A DNA stretch of 64,000 bases from Micavibrio_B sp964399985 (lineage in GTDB: Bacteria > Pseudomonadota > Alphaproteobacteria > Micavibrionales > Micavibrionaceae). Shown one piece after another: positions 42,422 to 50,692 of this stretch (positions are counted from its first letter, which is position 1; each line of letters opens with the position of its first letter). The stretch is taken from assembly GCA_964399985.1 (NCBI GenBank), contig CAYNRY010000001.1, forward strand, positions 744,001-808,000. Direction: 5' to 3'. The translations under genes were made by a program, and so were the position numbers. The notes below the pieces were generated by a model. The model worked only from the letters and a program-made list of their open reading frames with translations. It ran no database searches and had not been told where the DNA came from.

Positions 42422-43418
42422 CTTTTTGTTTTTCTTCCCTGATAATCTCAACCAACTTAAAAAGAACAGGGCGGACGCCTTCACCGGATACGCCGGAAAT
42501 AAGATAGGGTGTCTGTCCTAATTCTTCTTCGAATAGCTGAATTATCGCTGCTGATTCTTCTTCCAACACTGTATCAGATTTGTTCAACGCGATAATCTCG
42601 ACTTTTTCGTCAAGGCCTGCGCCATAGGCTTCGAGCTCTGCGCGGATTGTGTGATAGTCAGCTAATGGATCAGGTTGATTGATATCGATCAAATGCAATA
42701 AAACGCGGGTACGCTCGACATGGCCAAGGAAGCGATCACCAAGGCCTGCGCCTTCGGATGCGCCTTCGATAAGGCCTGGAATATCAGCCAGAACGAAATC
42801 GTAATCTGCAACTTTGACAACACCAAGATTCGGGTGAAGGGTAGTAAACGGATAATTGGCGATTTTTGGTTTGGCGGCGGATGAGGCTGCCAGGAATGTC
42901 GATTTACCGGCATTGGGCAGGCCGACGATACCGGCATCGGCGATCAGTTTCAGACGCAGCCAGACATCCATTTCCTGACCGGGCCAGCCGGGGGTAAATT
43001 TTTTCGGTGCCTGATTGGTGGCGGTTTTGTAATGTGAGTTCCCAAACCCGCCATCGCCGCCTCTTAAAATTCGGCGTTTTTCGCCGGGCGTCATCATTTC
43101 AAAAAGAACGGTTTCTTTATCATCGGCGAGAACTTCCGTACCAACAGGGACGCGCACGATGATGTCTTCACCATCGGCGCCTGTGCGTTCACGACCAGCG
43201 CCATGGTGGCCCTTTTGGGCTTTAAAATGCTGGGTATAACGGAAATCGATCAGCGTATTGAGATCGGCGACGCATTCAAAATAAAGATCGCCGCCGCGAC
43301 CGCCATTGCCACCGTCAGGACCGCCATATTCGATATATTTTTCCCGGCGAAAACTGACGCAGCCGGCACCGCCGTCTCCGCTTTTAATAAAAATTTTTGC
43401 TTCGTCGAGAAATTTCAT
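42369..43418 (-). CDS. obgE: GTPase ObgE/CgtA
   Basis: Ribosome assembly and stress GTPase of 349 residues. The glycine-rich Obg domain occupies about residues 1-158 (GGDGGAGCVSFRREK...GPDGGNGGRGGD), then the G domain with GLPNAGKS, DIPGLIEGA and NKSD. The short acidic C-terminus (QKDDDNSVSD) is typical. It stands between rpmA and proB; a terminator lies just upstream. Confidence 0.96.
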   Translation of the reverse strand: MKFLDEAKIFIKSGDGGAGCVSFRREKYIEYGGPDGGNGGRGGDLYFECVADLNTLIDFRYTQHFKAQKGHHGAGRERTGADGEDIIVRVPVGTEVLADDKETVLFEMMTPGEKRRILRGGDGGFGNSHYKTATNQAPKKFTPGWPGQEMDVWLRLKLIADAGIVGLPNAGKSTFLAASSAAKPKIANYPFTTLHPNLGVVKVADYDFVLADIPGLIEGASEGAGLGDRFLGHVERTRVLLHLIDINQPDPLADYHTIRAELEAYGAGLDEKVEIIALNKSDTVLEEESAAIIQLFEEELGQTPYLISGVSGEGVRPVLFKLVEIIREEKQKDDDNSVSDTKEFQTTDH

Positions 43419-43433
43419 ATTTTCTGTTCCAAC

Positions 43434-43457
43434 AAAAAACCCGGCTTTCGCCGGGCT
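43434..43457 (-). terminator. Intrinsic terminator between rpmA and obgE
   Basis: CCCGGC (43440-43445) and GCCGGG (43450-43455) form a 6-base stem with a four-base loop. Read on the minus strand it ends in a run of six T (43439-43434). It would separate the ribosomal protein pair from obgE-proB-pepN-rnhB, at least partly. Confidence 0.8.
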
Positions 43458-43476
43458 TTTCGAATTATTTCAATTC

Positions 43477-43758
43477 TTACTCGGCTGCAAGAGATTGTCC
43501 GTCATTCGCCGGAGCGATGGAGACAACTGGTCTACCACCAGCCTGACGGCTGAACAGGACTTTACCGTCGATCAGAGCAAAGATCGTGTGATCTTTGCCA
43601 AGGCCAACATTTTTGCCTGGTTTGAATTTTGTACCGCGCTGACGAACGATAATGTTACCGGCAAGAACTTCTTCTCCGCCGAAACGTTTTACGCCAAGGC
43701 GTTGTGCGTTTGAGTCGCGACCGTTACGGGAGCTACCACCTGCTTTTTTATGTGCCAT
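43477..43758 (-). CDS. rpmA: 50S ribosomal protein L27
   Basis: A 93-residue protein beginning MAHKKAGGSSRNGRDSNAQR, the invariant N-terminus that reaches the peptidyl transferase centre. It is followed by LGVKRFGGEEVLAGNIIVRQ. It has no N-terminal cleavage extension. Pairs with rplU, 14 bases upstream. Confidence 0.98.
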   Translation of the reverse strand: MAHKKAGGSSRNGRDSNAQRLGVKRFGGEEVLAGNIIVRQRGTKFKPGKNVGLGKDHTIFALIDGKVLFSRQAGGRPVVSIAPANDGQSLAAE

Positions 43759-43772
43759 CTGAGGAGTCTCCC

Positions 43773-44072
43773 TTAAGCTGCTTTAATATCAATGATTTTG
43801 ATTGTCGTATAAGACTGGCGGTGGCCGTTCTTACGACGTGAATTCTGACGACGACGCTTTTTGAAAATAAGAATTTTATCTCCGCGTGTGTGCTCTACGA
43901 TTTCGGCTGTAATAGTCGAACCTTGGGCTGTTGCCTTATCGCCATCGAAATGGAACAGGGATTTGCCTAGATCGATCTTATCGCCCGGGTTTCCTTCCAG
44001 TTTCTCAACTGTAAGACGCAGGTCTTTCTGGACTTTATACTGTTTTCCGCCAGTTTTTATAATAGCATACAT
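43773..44072 (-). CDS. rplU: 50S ribosomal protein L21
   Basis: A 99-residue protein beginning MYAIIKTGGKQYKVQ with the C-terminal RRRQNSRRKNGHRQ rRNA-binding basic stretch. It heads the rplU-rpmA unit. The promoter is at 44153-44182. Confidence 0.98.
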   Translation of the reverse strand: MYAIIKTGGKQYKVQKDLRLTVEKLEGNPGDKIDLGKSLFHFDGDKATAQGSTITAEIVEHTRGDKILIFKKRRRQNSRRKNGHRQSYTTIKIIDIKAA

Positions 44073-44131
44073 GTTGGTCTAAACCTTTGATTCTGTTGTC
44101 AAAATTGCTTTCTTTTTTACAGATGAAAGCC

Positions 44132-44160
44132 TTGTTCTGTTTAGGAAGCGTCCTTATAAA
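44132..44160 (+). promoter_or_regulatory. Possible promoter for the kinase-regulator-transpeptidase module
   Basis: TTGTTC (44132-44137), 17 bases, TATAAA (44155-44160) on the plus strand, about 60 bases before the kinase ATG. Its -10 element overlaps that of the divergent rplU promoter. Confidence 0.45.
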
Positions 44161-44182
44161 CAATTTAACCCTTTCATGTCAA
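44153..44182 (-). promoter_or_regulatory. Strong promoter for rplU-rpmA
   Basis: TTGACA (44182-44177), 18 bases, TATAAG (44158-44153) on the minus strand; TTTATA two bases earlier gives a 16-base spacer. A perfect -35 fits a ribosomal protein operon. Confidence 0.7.
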
Positions 44183-44219
44183 GGTAAACGGCGGAAATGA
44201 CCTGAAAGAAGCCTATAAA

Positions 44220-45791
44220 ATGCCAGTTTCTCTCGATAAAGACCTGATGATCCCTGTAAATCTGCGTAAAAAGCAGTTACCGGCCGTTACTATATTTGGC
44301 GATAATCATAGCGATTTGGTCAAAACACTGTGGAGAATGGTCGGGGATCAAGAGATTCGTTTCCTTAATCCGGCGACAAGAGAAGAATTGATGGCCGAGG
44401 CGCAAAATAGCGCGCTTATATTCGTTAATGTTTATGATTTGTCAGATTCCAATATTTTCCTGGCACGCCATTTAAGTGCCATGCCGCATGTTGTCGCCGA
44501 TGTGATTGCTATTACATCCGAGCAAGACATCAGGAAAAGACTGCAACTTATGTCGCAGGAATTCGACGCCATTTATAACCGTGAAATCCTCGACCTGCCC
44601 GAATTCAAGTTTATATTCAGCCATAAGCTTAGCAAAGGTATTCGCCGTTTAAAGGCAAGACTGCAAGAGGATGAATATAAAAAATTCCAAGGCTTTCTCT
44701 CCGTCAGTGCAGATGCCTTTATCGTTTTCGATGAAGAAAAAAGAATTTTCTTTGTCAGCGATCATTATCTGCAAGTCTATCCGAAAAGCGCCGAATTTTT
44801 TGTACGCGGCATGCCAGTACAAAAAGCCTTCGAGGCAGTTGCCAAGGAAATGGGGCTTTCACAAAGTGATCCAAGATATGACGTAGTAAAGAATTTCTGG
44901 ATCGGCCAGAGCGGTCAGCATGAATTCGTTATCGATAGCGGAAAAGTTCTACGCATGACGGCGGTTCCCCTGCCAGACGGTCAGGGTACGATTATTTCAA
45001 CCAGCGATATTACGGAGCTAACCCTCCAAAAGGCCGAATTAAATTATCGTCGTCAGGAAGCCGAAGCCGCGCTGCAGAAAGAGCAGGAAACGAGCGCTTT
45101 GCAAAAACAATTCATCAGTATGGTTAGTCATGAATTCCGAACGCCGCTAACAATTGTTGACGGTAATGCGCAAATTCTAGAACGGCGTGGCGATAGGCTA
45201 CCGCCGGAAGAAACTAAAAGACGCCTGCACACGATACGAAGCGCAGTATCGCGCCTGGTCAATATGATGGAAGCCGTTTTATCGTCCAGTCTTTTGCGTA
45301 CAGGAAAATTAGATCTGGATTTTGAATTCTTTGATCTGAAATCTTTAATCGAAATGCTGTGTGACGAGCAGAGAGGATTATCCCGAGATCATCTTATTAC
45401 CTGTGAGGTCGATCCTTCGCTGCAAAATGTTTATCTCGACAGAAAAGTGGTTACGCTCGTGCTTTCAAATCTGATAGCAAATGCTGTTAAGTATACGCGA
45501 GAAGAGCCCAACATTAAAATCAAGGGCACCGTTGAAGCTGATGAGATTATTATTGCCATCTCGGATAACGGGGTAGGAATCCCTGAAGATGAGCTTGAGC
45601 AGATTTTCGACCGTTTTTATCGTGCTTCGACATCCGAGGGTATACAAGGAACGGGTATCGGGTTGTCACTGGTTCAGGAGCTGATACAATTACATAAGGG
45701 TAATGTCAGTGTCGAAAGTACTGTAGGCAAAGGCACAAGTTTTGAAGTAAGATTACCCCTCATACAAAAAAGAGGCGATTCTCATGACTAA
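44220..45791 (+). CDS. Sensor histidine kinase with receiver-like N-terminus and PAS domain
   Basis: A 523-residue soluble kinase with no membrane segment. Residues 20-150 look like a receiver fold without the phospho-acceptor site (VTIFGDNHSDLVKTLWRMV, VIAITSEQDIRKRLQ), then a PAS domain (about 150-270, FLSVSADAFIVFDEEKRIFF), a short coiled coil, HisKA with H304 in MVSHEFRTPL, and an HATPase_c domain (NLIANAVKYT, DNGVGIPEDELEQIF, GTGIGLSLV). It overlaps the response regulator by 8 bases. The signal sensed is unknown. Confidence 0.9.
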   Translation: MPVSLDKDLMIPVNLRKKQLPAVTIFGDNHSDLVKTLWRMVGDQEIRFLNPATREELMAEAQNSALIFVNVYDLSDSNIFLARHLSAMPHVVADVIAITSEQDIRKRLQLMSQEFDAIYNREILDLPEFKFIFSHKLSKGIRRLKARLQEDEYKKFQGFLSVSADAFIVFDEEKRIFFVSDHYLQVYPKSAEFFVRGMPVQKAFEAVAKEMGLSQSDPRYDVVKNFWIGQSGQHEFVIDSGKVLRMTAVPLPDGQGTIISTSDITELTLQKAELNYRRQEAEAALQKEQETSALQKQFISMVSHEFRTPLTIVDGNAQILERRGDRLPPEETKRRLHTIRSAVSRLVNMMEAVLSSSLLRTGKLDLDFEFFDLKSLIEMLCDEQRGLSRDHLITCEVDPSLQNVYLDRKVVTLVLSNLIANAVKYTREEPNIKIKGTVEADEIIIAISDNGVGIPEDELEQIFDRFYRASTSEGIQGTGIGLSLVQELIQLHKGNVSVESTVGKGTSFEVRLPLIQKRGDSHD

Positions 45792-46152
45792 AACGATTTT
45801 AGTTATCGATGACGAAAAAGAACTGTGCGAGATCCTGAAAGATGAACTCAGCGCACAAGGTTACAGGGTTGAAGTAGCCTTGAACGGTCAGGAAGGTCTG
45901 GATAAATTACAGGACGTTGAACCTGATTTAATTATCTGCGACCGCTCGATGCCGCAAATGACAGGCTATCAACTTCTCGAAAGATTGCGCGGTGCATATC
46001 CGCAATATAAAAAACTGCCGTTTATCTTTCTAACGGCGCTTTCCGATCCGCGTGACAGACATGGCGTAGATCATCTGACGCCGACGGCCTATCTGGAGAA
46101 GCCTATTAATTTTGATAAGCTTAGCGAAGCGATCAAGCGGGCTCTTAATTGA
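45784..46152 (+). CDS. Single-domain response regulator
   Basis: A 122-residue CheY-like receiver with acidic pair D9-D10, phospho-acceptor D53 (DLIICDRSMPQMTG), Thr in FLTALSD and Lys in LEKPINF. No output domain. It is the likely partner of the overlapping kinase upstream. Confidence 0.92.
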   Translation: MTKTILVIDDEKELCEILKDELSAQGYRVEVALNGQEGLDKLQDVEPDLIICDRSMPQMTGYQLLERLRGAYPQYKKLPFIFLTALSDPRDRHGVDHLTPTAYLEKPINFDKLSEAIKRALN

Positions 46153-46154
46153 TT

Positions 46155-46658
46155 ATGCGTTTTATCTGTCTGGTTTCTCTTTTACTTCTTTCGGCATGTG
46201 CAACGCCTATAAGTCCGCTTGTTCGTGATGGGCATCAAGCGGATTATATTACAATGGATAAAAGCGACCGTATTTTGACACTGTGGGAAAACGGGGCTCC
46301 ATTAAAAACATACGAAATACTATCGATGGGATGGGCCCCTATCGGTCATAAAGTTCAGGAAGGTGATGGAAAAACGCCGGAAGGCCAATATTATATCAAT
46401 GACAAACATCCGAGTAAAAAATTCCAGAAATTTTTAAATATCTCTTATCCAAACGAGATAGATAAAATAAATGCTATGAAGCTGGGTGTTTCTCCGGGTG
46501 GCAGTGTAGGTATTCATGGTGATAGAGGCGGATGGCAGGGTTACAAAGATCGTAAGAACCCAGCCTGGACATGGGGATGCGTTTCCGTCAATAATTACAA
46601 TATTGAAGAAATTTACGCCCTTGTCCCGCTGGGAACGGAAATTTTTATCCAACCTTAA
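46155..46658 (+). CDS. L,D-transpeptidase family lipoprotein
   Basis: A 167-residue YkuD-type enzyme that would form 3-3 peptidoglycan cross-links or attach proteins to the wall. The lipoprotein signal ends LLLLSAC. The catalytic region has GIHGDRGGW and, 20 residues later, the Cys in TWGCVSVNNYN. An in-frame TTG at 46149 overlaps the response regulator stop, but the ATG at 46155 is preferred. It is the third gene of the kinase module. Confidence 0.85.
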   Translation: MRFICLVSLLLLSACATPISPLVRDGHQADYITMDKSDRILTLWENGAPLKTYEILSMGWAPIGHKVQEGDGKTPEGQYYINDKHPSKKFQKFLNISYPNEIDKINAMKLGVSPGGSVGIHGDRGGWQGYKDRKNPAWTWGCVSVNNYNIEEIYALVPLGTEIFIQP

Positions 46659-46664
46659 GCGAAA

Positions 46665-47141
46665 TCAAAATTCACTTTTATTATGCGCCAGATATTCTTC
46701 CAGACGATCAAATGATTGCGACCAACCGTCATTATGGGCGTCTCGTTCGTTTTCGGTTTCAAATCCTGACTGGAAAAATACCATGGATGTTTCTCCGGCA
46801 TGATCCGTCAGTTCTATCGTCACCATAGTTTCCGGCGTGGACTTTCCATCTTCTTCCCATGAATGGGAAAAGGCCAGATGGGCCGGTTCGACCATTTCCC
46901 GAAAGACGCCATGCACCCAATGATCTGCCCCATCCGGACTTTTGAGATCACACCGGTACATTCCGCCCGGGTGAATATCCATTTTGTGCGACGGCATAGT
47001 GAATCCCTTCGGCCCCCACCAGTGAATAAGATGGCGTGATTTGGTCCACGCCTGAAAGACCTTTTCCCGGGGCGCTTTAAAATTTCTGGGAATTGTAAGG
47101 TCGAAAGTTTGTTTTTTTAGAGATGTATTTGAAAGCGGCAT
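46665..47141 (-). CDS. AHSA1-like SRPBCC domain protein
   Basis: A 158-residue START/Bet v1-like protein of the AHSA1 type: FKAPREKVFQAWTKSRHLIHWWGPKG at the N-terminus, the HPGGMYRCDLKSPDG strand and the C-terminal HNDGWSQSFDRLEEYL helix. Such proteins bind small hydrophobic ligands in a cavity; the ligand is unknown. It is convergent with the L,D-transpeptidase, 6 bases apart. Often found with ArsR-type regulators, none here. Confidence 0.9.
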   Translation of the reverse strand: MPLSNTSLKKQTFDLTIPRNFKAPREKVFQAWTKSRHLIHWWGPKGFTMPSHKMDIHPGGMYRCDLKSPDGADHWVHGVFREMVEPAHLAFSHSWEEDGKSTPETMVTIELTDHAGETSMVFFQSGFETENERDAHNDGWSQSFDRLEEYLAHNKSEF

Positions 47142-47159
47142 TTTTTACTCCTGATGTTA

Positions 47160-47195
47160 AAAAAATGAAGGCCCTTATAAAGGGCCTTCATTTTA
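47160..47195. terminator. Bidirectional terminator
   Basis: A hairpin of about 14 base pairs centred on the ATA loop at 47177-47179 (arms AATGAAGGCCCTT and AAGGGCCTTCATT), flanked by A7 on one side and T4 on the other. On the minus strand it ends the small acidic gene with a long T tail. Confidence 0.85.
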
Positions 47196-47202
47196 TTGGG
47201 TT

Positions 47203-47364
47203 CTAATAGTCCATATCGTCTTCTTCTTCTTCGAAGCCATTGGAAGAAGAAATATCATCATCCTCAAGATCCAGCGGGCTAGCTTCGCGCTTGTTGGAAT
47301 CATCGAGGCGACCGCCGGAAATATTTTGGCGTTCTACATCAAGGGGTTGGCGTGGGTTGGGCAT
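47203..47364 (-). CDS. Small acidic protein of 53 residues, unknown
   Basis: Begins MPNPRQPLDVERQN and ends in FEEEEDDMDY; 16 of the last 25 residues are acidic or neighbouring Ser/Asn. The ATG at 47364 has AAGGAG 8 bases upstream and a strong terminator follows the TAG directly, so it is a real short gene. No signal peptide or membrane segment. The function is unknown; acidic tails of this type can bind basic proteins or nucleic acid-binding partners. Confidence 0.72.
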   Translation of the reverse strand: MPNPRQPLDVERQNISGGRLDDSNKREASPLDLEDDDISSSNGFEEEEDDMDY

Positions 47365-47443
47365 TATAAAAACTCCTTAAAGATTGTTAGGAAGTTTAGT
47401 TACCGAATGCCAACATGTGCCAATCGCCTCTGTTCCCAAAATA

Positions 47444-49105
47444 TTAGTGAATTTCAGCAGTTTTTTTAGCGATAGCCTGTTCGAGTTTGGACTTTAACTC
47501 TGCCGGACGGAATGGCTTAGAGATGTAATCGTCCATGCCGGAATTAAGGCATTGCTGGCGGTCGCTTTCCATGGCGTGGGCCGTCATCGCGATAATAGGC
47601 GTGGGATTTCTATTTCCCTTTTCCATCTGACGAATCATGTTGCATGTTTCGAAGCCATCCATTCCCGGCATTTGTATATCCATAAGGATCGCATCGAAAT
47701 TCTGCTTGTTAAATTTCTCGATCGCTTCATGACCGTTTTGGGCGACATCGTAATTAAATCCAAACTCTTCCAATAAAGTAGTCGCAACCAGAATATTTGG
47801 ATAGTGATCTTCGACAAGCAAAATTGTAGCTATTTGCTGGGCGGTTGCATCTTCGAATGAAATGTTTGTCGCCTGACTTTTTTTCTTTAGCAACTCTTCA
47901 TTAACATTGACATCGATATTGATAGTAAAAATAGATCCTTGACCAATGTTGCTTTCAACCTGGATGCCGCCGTTCATGCGTTCGGCTAGGGCGCGGCATA
48001 TAGCAAGTCCTAGGCCGCTGCCTCCGAAGTGACGGCTGGTCGAAGCGTCCGCTTGCGTAAACTTATCGAAGATCATGCCCAGTTTATCTTGCGATATGCC
48101 GATGCCAGTATCGGTAATCCTAAAGGTAAGCCGCGCTAAGTTTTCTGATTTATCCTTGCTGGATATTTCGATTGAAATATGCCCGGAAGAAGTAAATTTA
48201 ATCGCATTTCCAACAATATTTAGAATTATTTGCTGGATGCGAAGCGGGTCGCCAATTAAGTCAGTGTGCGTGTCAGGGCTGTATATCACATTAATAGGCA
48301 GGTTTTTTTCCTGCGCTTTTATTTTTAGAACGCTAAGGCTTTTATCTATAACCTGGCTAAGACTGAACGGGATTTGCTCAAAATTGACCATGCCTTCTTC
48401 GATACGCGAGAAATCTAGCATGTCATTAATGAGGTTCAGCAAATTATCGGCACTGTCTTTTAATGTTTGTAAAAGCTCTTTTTGACGAGCTTCTGATAAT
48501 TGTGAACCCAGTAAGATGTTCGAAATACCGACAACTGCATTCATCGGTGTTCTGATTTCGTGACTCATATTTGCCAGAAATTCAGATTTTGCTACGTTGG
48601 CCGCCTCGGCTTTGAGAAGAGCGCCGTGCAATTTTTTTTCTGCTTCTTTGGAAGCCGTAATATCAGTTATAATTCCATCAGATACAATTGTGCCGTCCGT
48701 GAGCTTGCGTGGGGCAGAGCGGCATTGAACCCATTTTATCTTTCCACTCCGATCAATCATACGGAATTGTCCGTCGAATGCCGACATGTCACGCAATGAT
48801 TTTTCGTCCATTTCATACATAAGGGGTAGATCTTCTTCCATTATCAGACGATAAAGCGCTTTCGCATCCGCCATAATTTCAGCTACAGTTATACCCAGAA
48901 TACGTTCTATGCCTGCACTGATATAAGAAAAATAAATATGGCCTTGTGAGTCTTCAACGATTTGGTAAATAGCGCCGTTTGGTAAATTATCACCAAGGCT
49001 TTTTATACGATTGGCGTTTTCGCGGACTTGCTCATCCGGCGTCATAAAGTCATTATAAAGCGGTTGGTAGTCTGCCAGTGACTTTTCCGACATTAAGCGA
49101 TGCAA
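47444..49105 (-). CDS. PAS-containing hybrid sensor histidine kinase
   Basis: A 553-residue cytoplasmic kinase. PAS (about residues 40-155, IYQIVEDSQGHIYFSYISAG), HisKA with H182 (NMSHEIRTPMNAV), HATPase_c (NIVGNAIKFTSSG, DTGIGISQDKLGMIFDKF, GSGLGLAIC) and a C-terminal receiver with D476 (LMDIQMPGMDG). The dedicated phosphotransfer protein and output regulator are not adjacent. A second ATG at 49093 is possible. Confidence 0.92.
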   Translation of the reverse strand: MHRLMSEKSLADYQPLYNDFMTPDEQVRENANRIKSLGDNLPNGAIYQIVEDSQGHIYFSYISAGIERILGITVAEIMADAKALYRLIMEEDLPLMYEMDEKSLRDMSAFDGQFRMIDRSGKIKWVQCRSAPRKLTDGTIVSDGIITDITASKEAEKKLHGALLKAEAANVAKSEFLANMSHEIRTPMNAVVGISNILLGSQLSEARQKELLQTLKDSADNLLNLINDMLDFSRIEEGMVNFEQIPFSLSQVIDKSLSVLKIKAQEKNLPINVIYSPDTHTDLIGDPLRIQQIILNIVGNAIKFTSSGHISIEISSKDKSENLARLTFRITDTGIGISQDKLGMIFDKFTQADASTSRHFGGSGLGLAICRALAERMNGGIQVESNIGQGSIFTINIDVNVNEELLKKKSQATNISFEDATAQQIATILLVEDHYPNILVATTLLEEFGFNYDVAQNGHEAIEKFNKQNFDAILMDIQMPGMDGFETCNMIRQMEKGNRNPTPIIAMTAHAMESDRQQCLNSGMDDYISKPFRPAELKSKLEQAIAKKTAEIH

Positions 49106-49180
49106 TCCCGATTTTGATTAAGGAAATCGCAATTTAGCATTTGTTCACTAAAAAGCAAATAATTTGGGATATACTTAATT

Positions 49181-50173
49181 ATGACCGACTCAATGCCCCC
49201 TGAAATCCAGACAAAATTCACCGAAATCATGAAATGCCGCTATCCGGTCATCGCCGCGCCGATGTTTTTGGTAAGCAATGAGGAGCTGGTTATCAGGACT
49301 TCAGAAGCCGGAGCCGTAGGTGGCACGCCATCCCTAAACTGGAGAAGTGTTGAAGATTTCGATGCCGCGCTTTCAAAAATCGTAAGCCAGACGGGCAAAC
49401 CTTATGCCGTCAATCTGATCGTTAACAAAACAAGCCTCCGCATGGAGCAAGACCTTGATGTGATCGTTAAGTATAAAGTGCCGATGGTCATTACATCTCT
49501 TGGCAATCCACAAAAGGTGATCGAGAAAGTTCATAGCTATGGCGGGAAAGTCTTTTGCGACGTCGTCGATTTGAAATACGCCTTAAAAGTTCAGGAGCAG
49601 GGAGCTGATGGTGTCGTTGCCGTATCGAGCGGGGCGGGCGGACATGCTGGCGGTATATCGCCGCTTGTTTTGCTTCCTTACTTAAAACAGCATTTGAAAA
49701 TTCCAGTTGTCGCTGCGGGCGGGATCGTCAACGGCCAGCAAATGCTGGCGGCGCTTGTGCTTGGAGCTGATGCCGTTCAAATCGGGACGCGGTTTATTGC
49801 TTCGACAGAGGCAAGCGCCAGTCAGGATTATAAGGACGCCATTTTAAATTCCGAGCCGGAAGATATCGTCATGACGCGCAGGATCTCAGGTACGCCGGCA
49901 GCAGTTATCAATACCCCCTATATTCAAAAGATCGGCCTTGATTTGCATCCGGTTGAGAAATTCTTGCGTTCACATCCGCTGACCATGAAATATGCGAAAC
50001 TGATGCGGGTAGTGATGGGATCTAAGTCGCTAGAAGCCGCTGCAACGAATACGACATGGAAGACTGTCTGGAGCGCCGGGCAGGGTGTTGGCTTGATAGA
50101 AGACATCAAGCCTGCCGCCGAGATTGTCAAACAGATTGCATCCGAATATTGGGAGGCGCGTAATGCCCTTTGA
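49181..50173 (+). CDS. Nitronate monooxygenase-like FMN enzyme
   Basis: A 330-residue TIM-barrel flavoprotein of the 2-nitropropane dioxygenase / NPD family. It has YPVIAAPMFLVSNEELVI, SSGAGGHAGGISP (flavin phosphate and substrate loop), VAAGGIVNGQQMLAALVLGA and GADAVQIGTRF. Relatives detoxify nitronates, and similar folds serve as enoyl-ACP reductases (FabK), so the exact reaction is uncertain. The next gene overlaps it by 11 bases. Confidence 0.88.
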   Translation: MTDSMPPEIQTKFTEIMKCRYPVIAAPMFLVSNEELVIRTSEAGAVGGTPSLNWRSVEDFDAALSKIVSQTGKPYAVNLIVNKTSLRMEQDLDVIVKYKVPMVITSLGNPQKVIEKVHSYGGKVFCDVVDLKYALKVQEQGADGVVAVSSGAGGHAGGISPLVLLPYLKQHLKIPVVAAGGIVNGQQMLAALVLGADAVQIGTRFIASTEASASQDYKDAILNSEPEDIVMTRRISGTPAAVINTPYIQKIGLDLHPVEKFLRSHPLTMKYAKLMRVVMGSKSLEAAATNTTWKTVWSAGQGVGLIEDIKPAAEIVKQIASEYWEARNAL

Positions 50174-50687
50174 TCCGTTTAAGTTACTGCGCGGGCTTGA
50201 AGACAAGCATCCGAAAATGGCCAAATGTTTGACAATGGCTTTTTTAAATAAATTATCGCCGTTTAATAATCATCTTGGCGCTAAACTTGTGGAATGGACC
50301 GACAACCATTGTCTGATTTTCGTCAAAAAAAGACGTAAAGTGCAAAATCATGTCGGCAGTATTCATGCGGGCGCCTTGTTCACACTCGGCGAAACTTGCG
50401 CAGGCCTTGTGATCATTCGTAATTTTCCTTTCGAAAAATTCCGTCCCTTAATGTCTGATGTTAAAGTCAATTATTCCAAACAAGCACGCGGCGATATATG
50501 GGGCGAATGCGTGGCGGCAGCAGGTGCATTGGAAGCGGCACATGTGACGTTTCAATCTGGCGAGATTCCGACTATTGAAATGACAACGAATATTTCAGGC
50601 GATGTAAATGGCGAGAGGCAGATTATCGCGATCGTTACGACGATCTGGCAAGTTAAGCCTTGGGGGCAAGTTAAATTAAAGCAATAA
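50163..50687 (+). CDS. Hotdog-fold DUF4442 protein
   Basis: A 174-residue hotdog protein; MPFDPFKLL at 50163 is the chosen start because it overlaps the upstream stop region and leaves no long N-terminal tail. Visible family features: NHVGSIHAGALFTLGETCAGL and MSDVKVNYSKQARGDIWGE. DUF4442 proteins resemble thioesterases but lack a firm catalytic assignment. The pairing with the NPD-like enzyme suggests an acyl-CoA or acyl-ACP related role. Confidence 0.82.
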   Translation: MPFDPFKLLRGLEDKHPKMAKCLTMAFLNKLSPFNNHLGAKLVEWTDNHCLIFVKKRRKVQNHVGSIHAGALFTLGETCAGLVIIRNFPFEKFRPLMSDVKVNYSKQARGDIWGECVAAAGALEAAHVTFQSGEIPTIEMTTNISGDVNGERQIIAIVTTIWQVKPWGQVKLKQ

Positions 50688-50692
50688 TATTG

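Noticed and set aside
42422..42484. Longer N-terminus for proB
   Set aside because: It is the reading of the obgE 3' end in another frame; MTITASQILKNSK at 42421 is the normal start.
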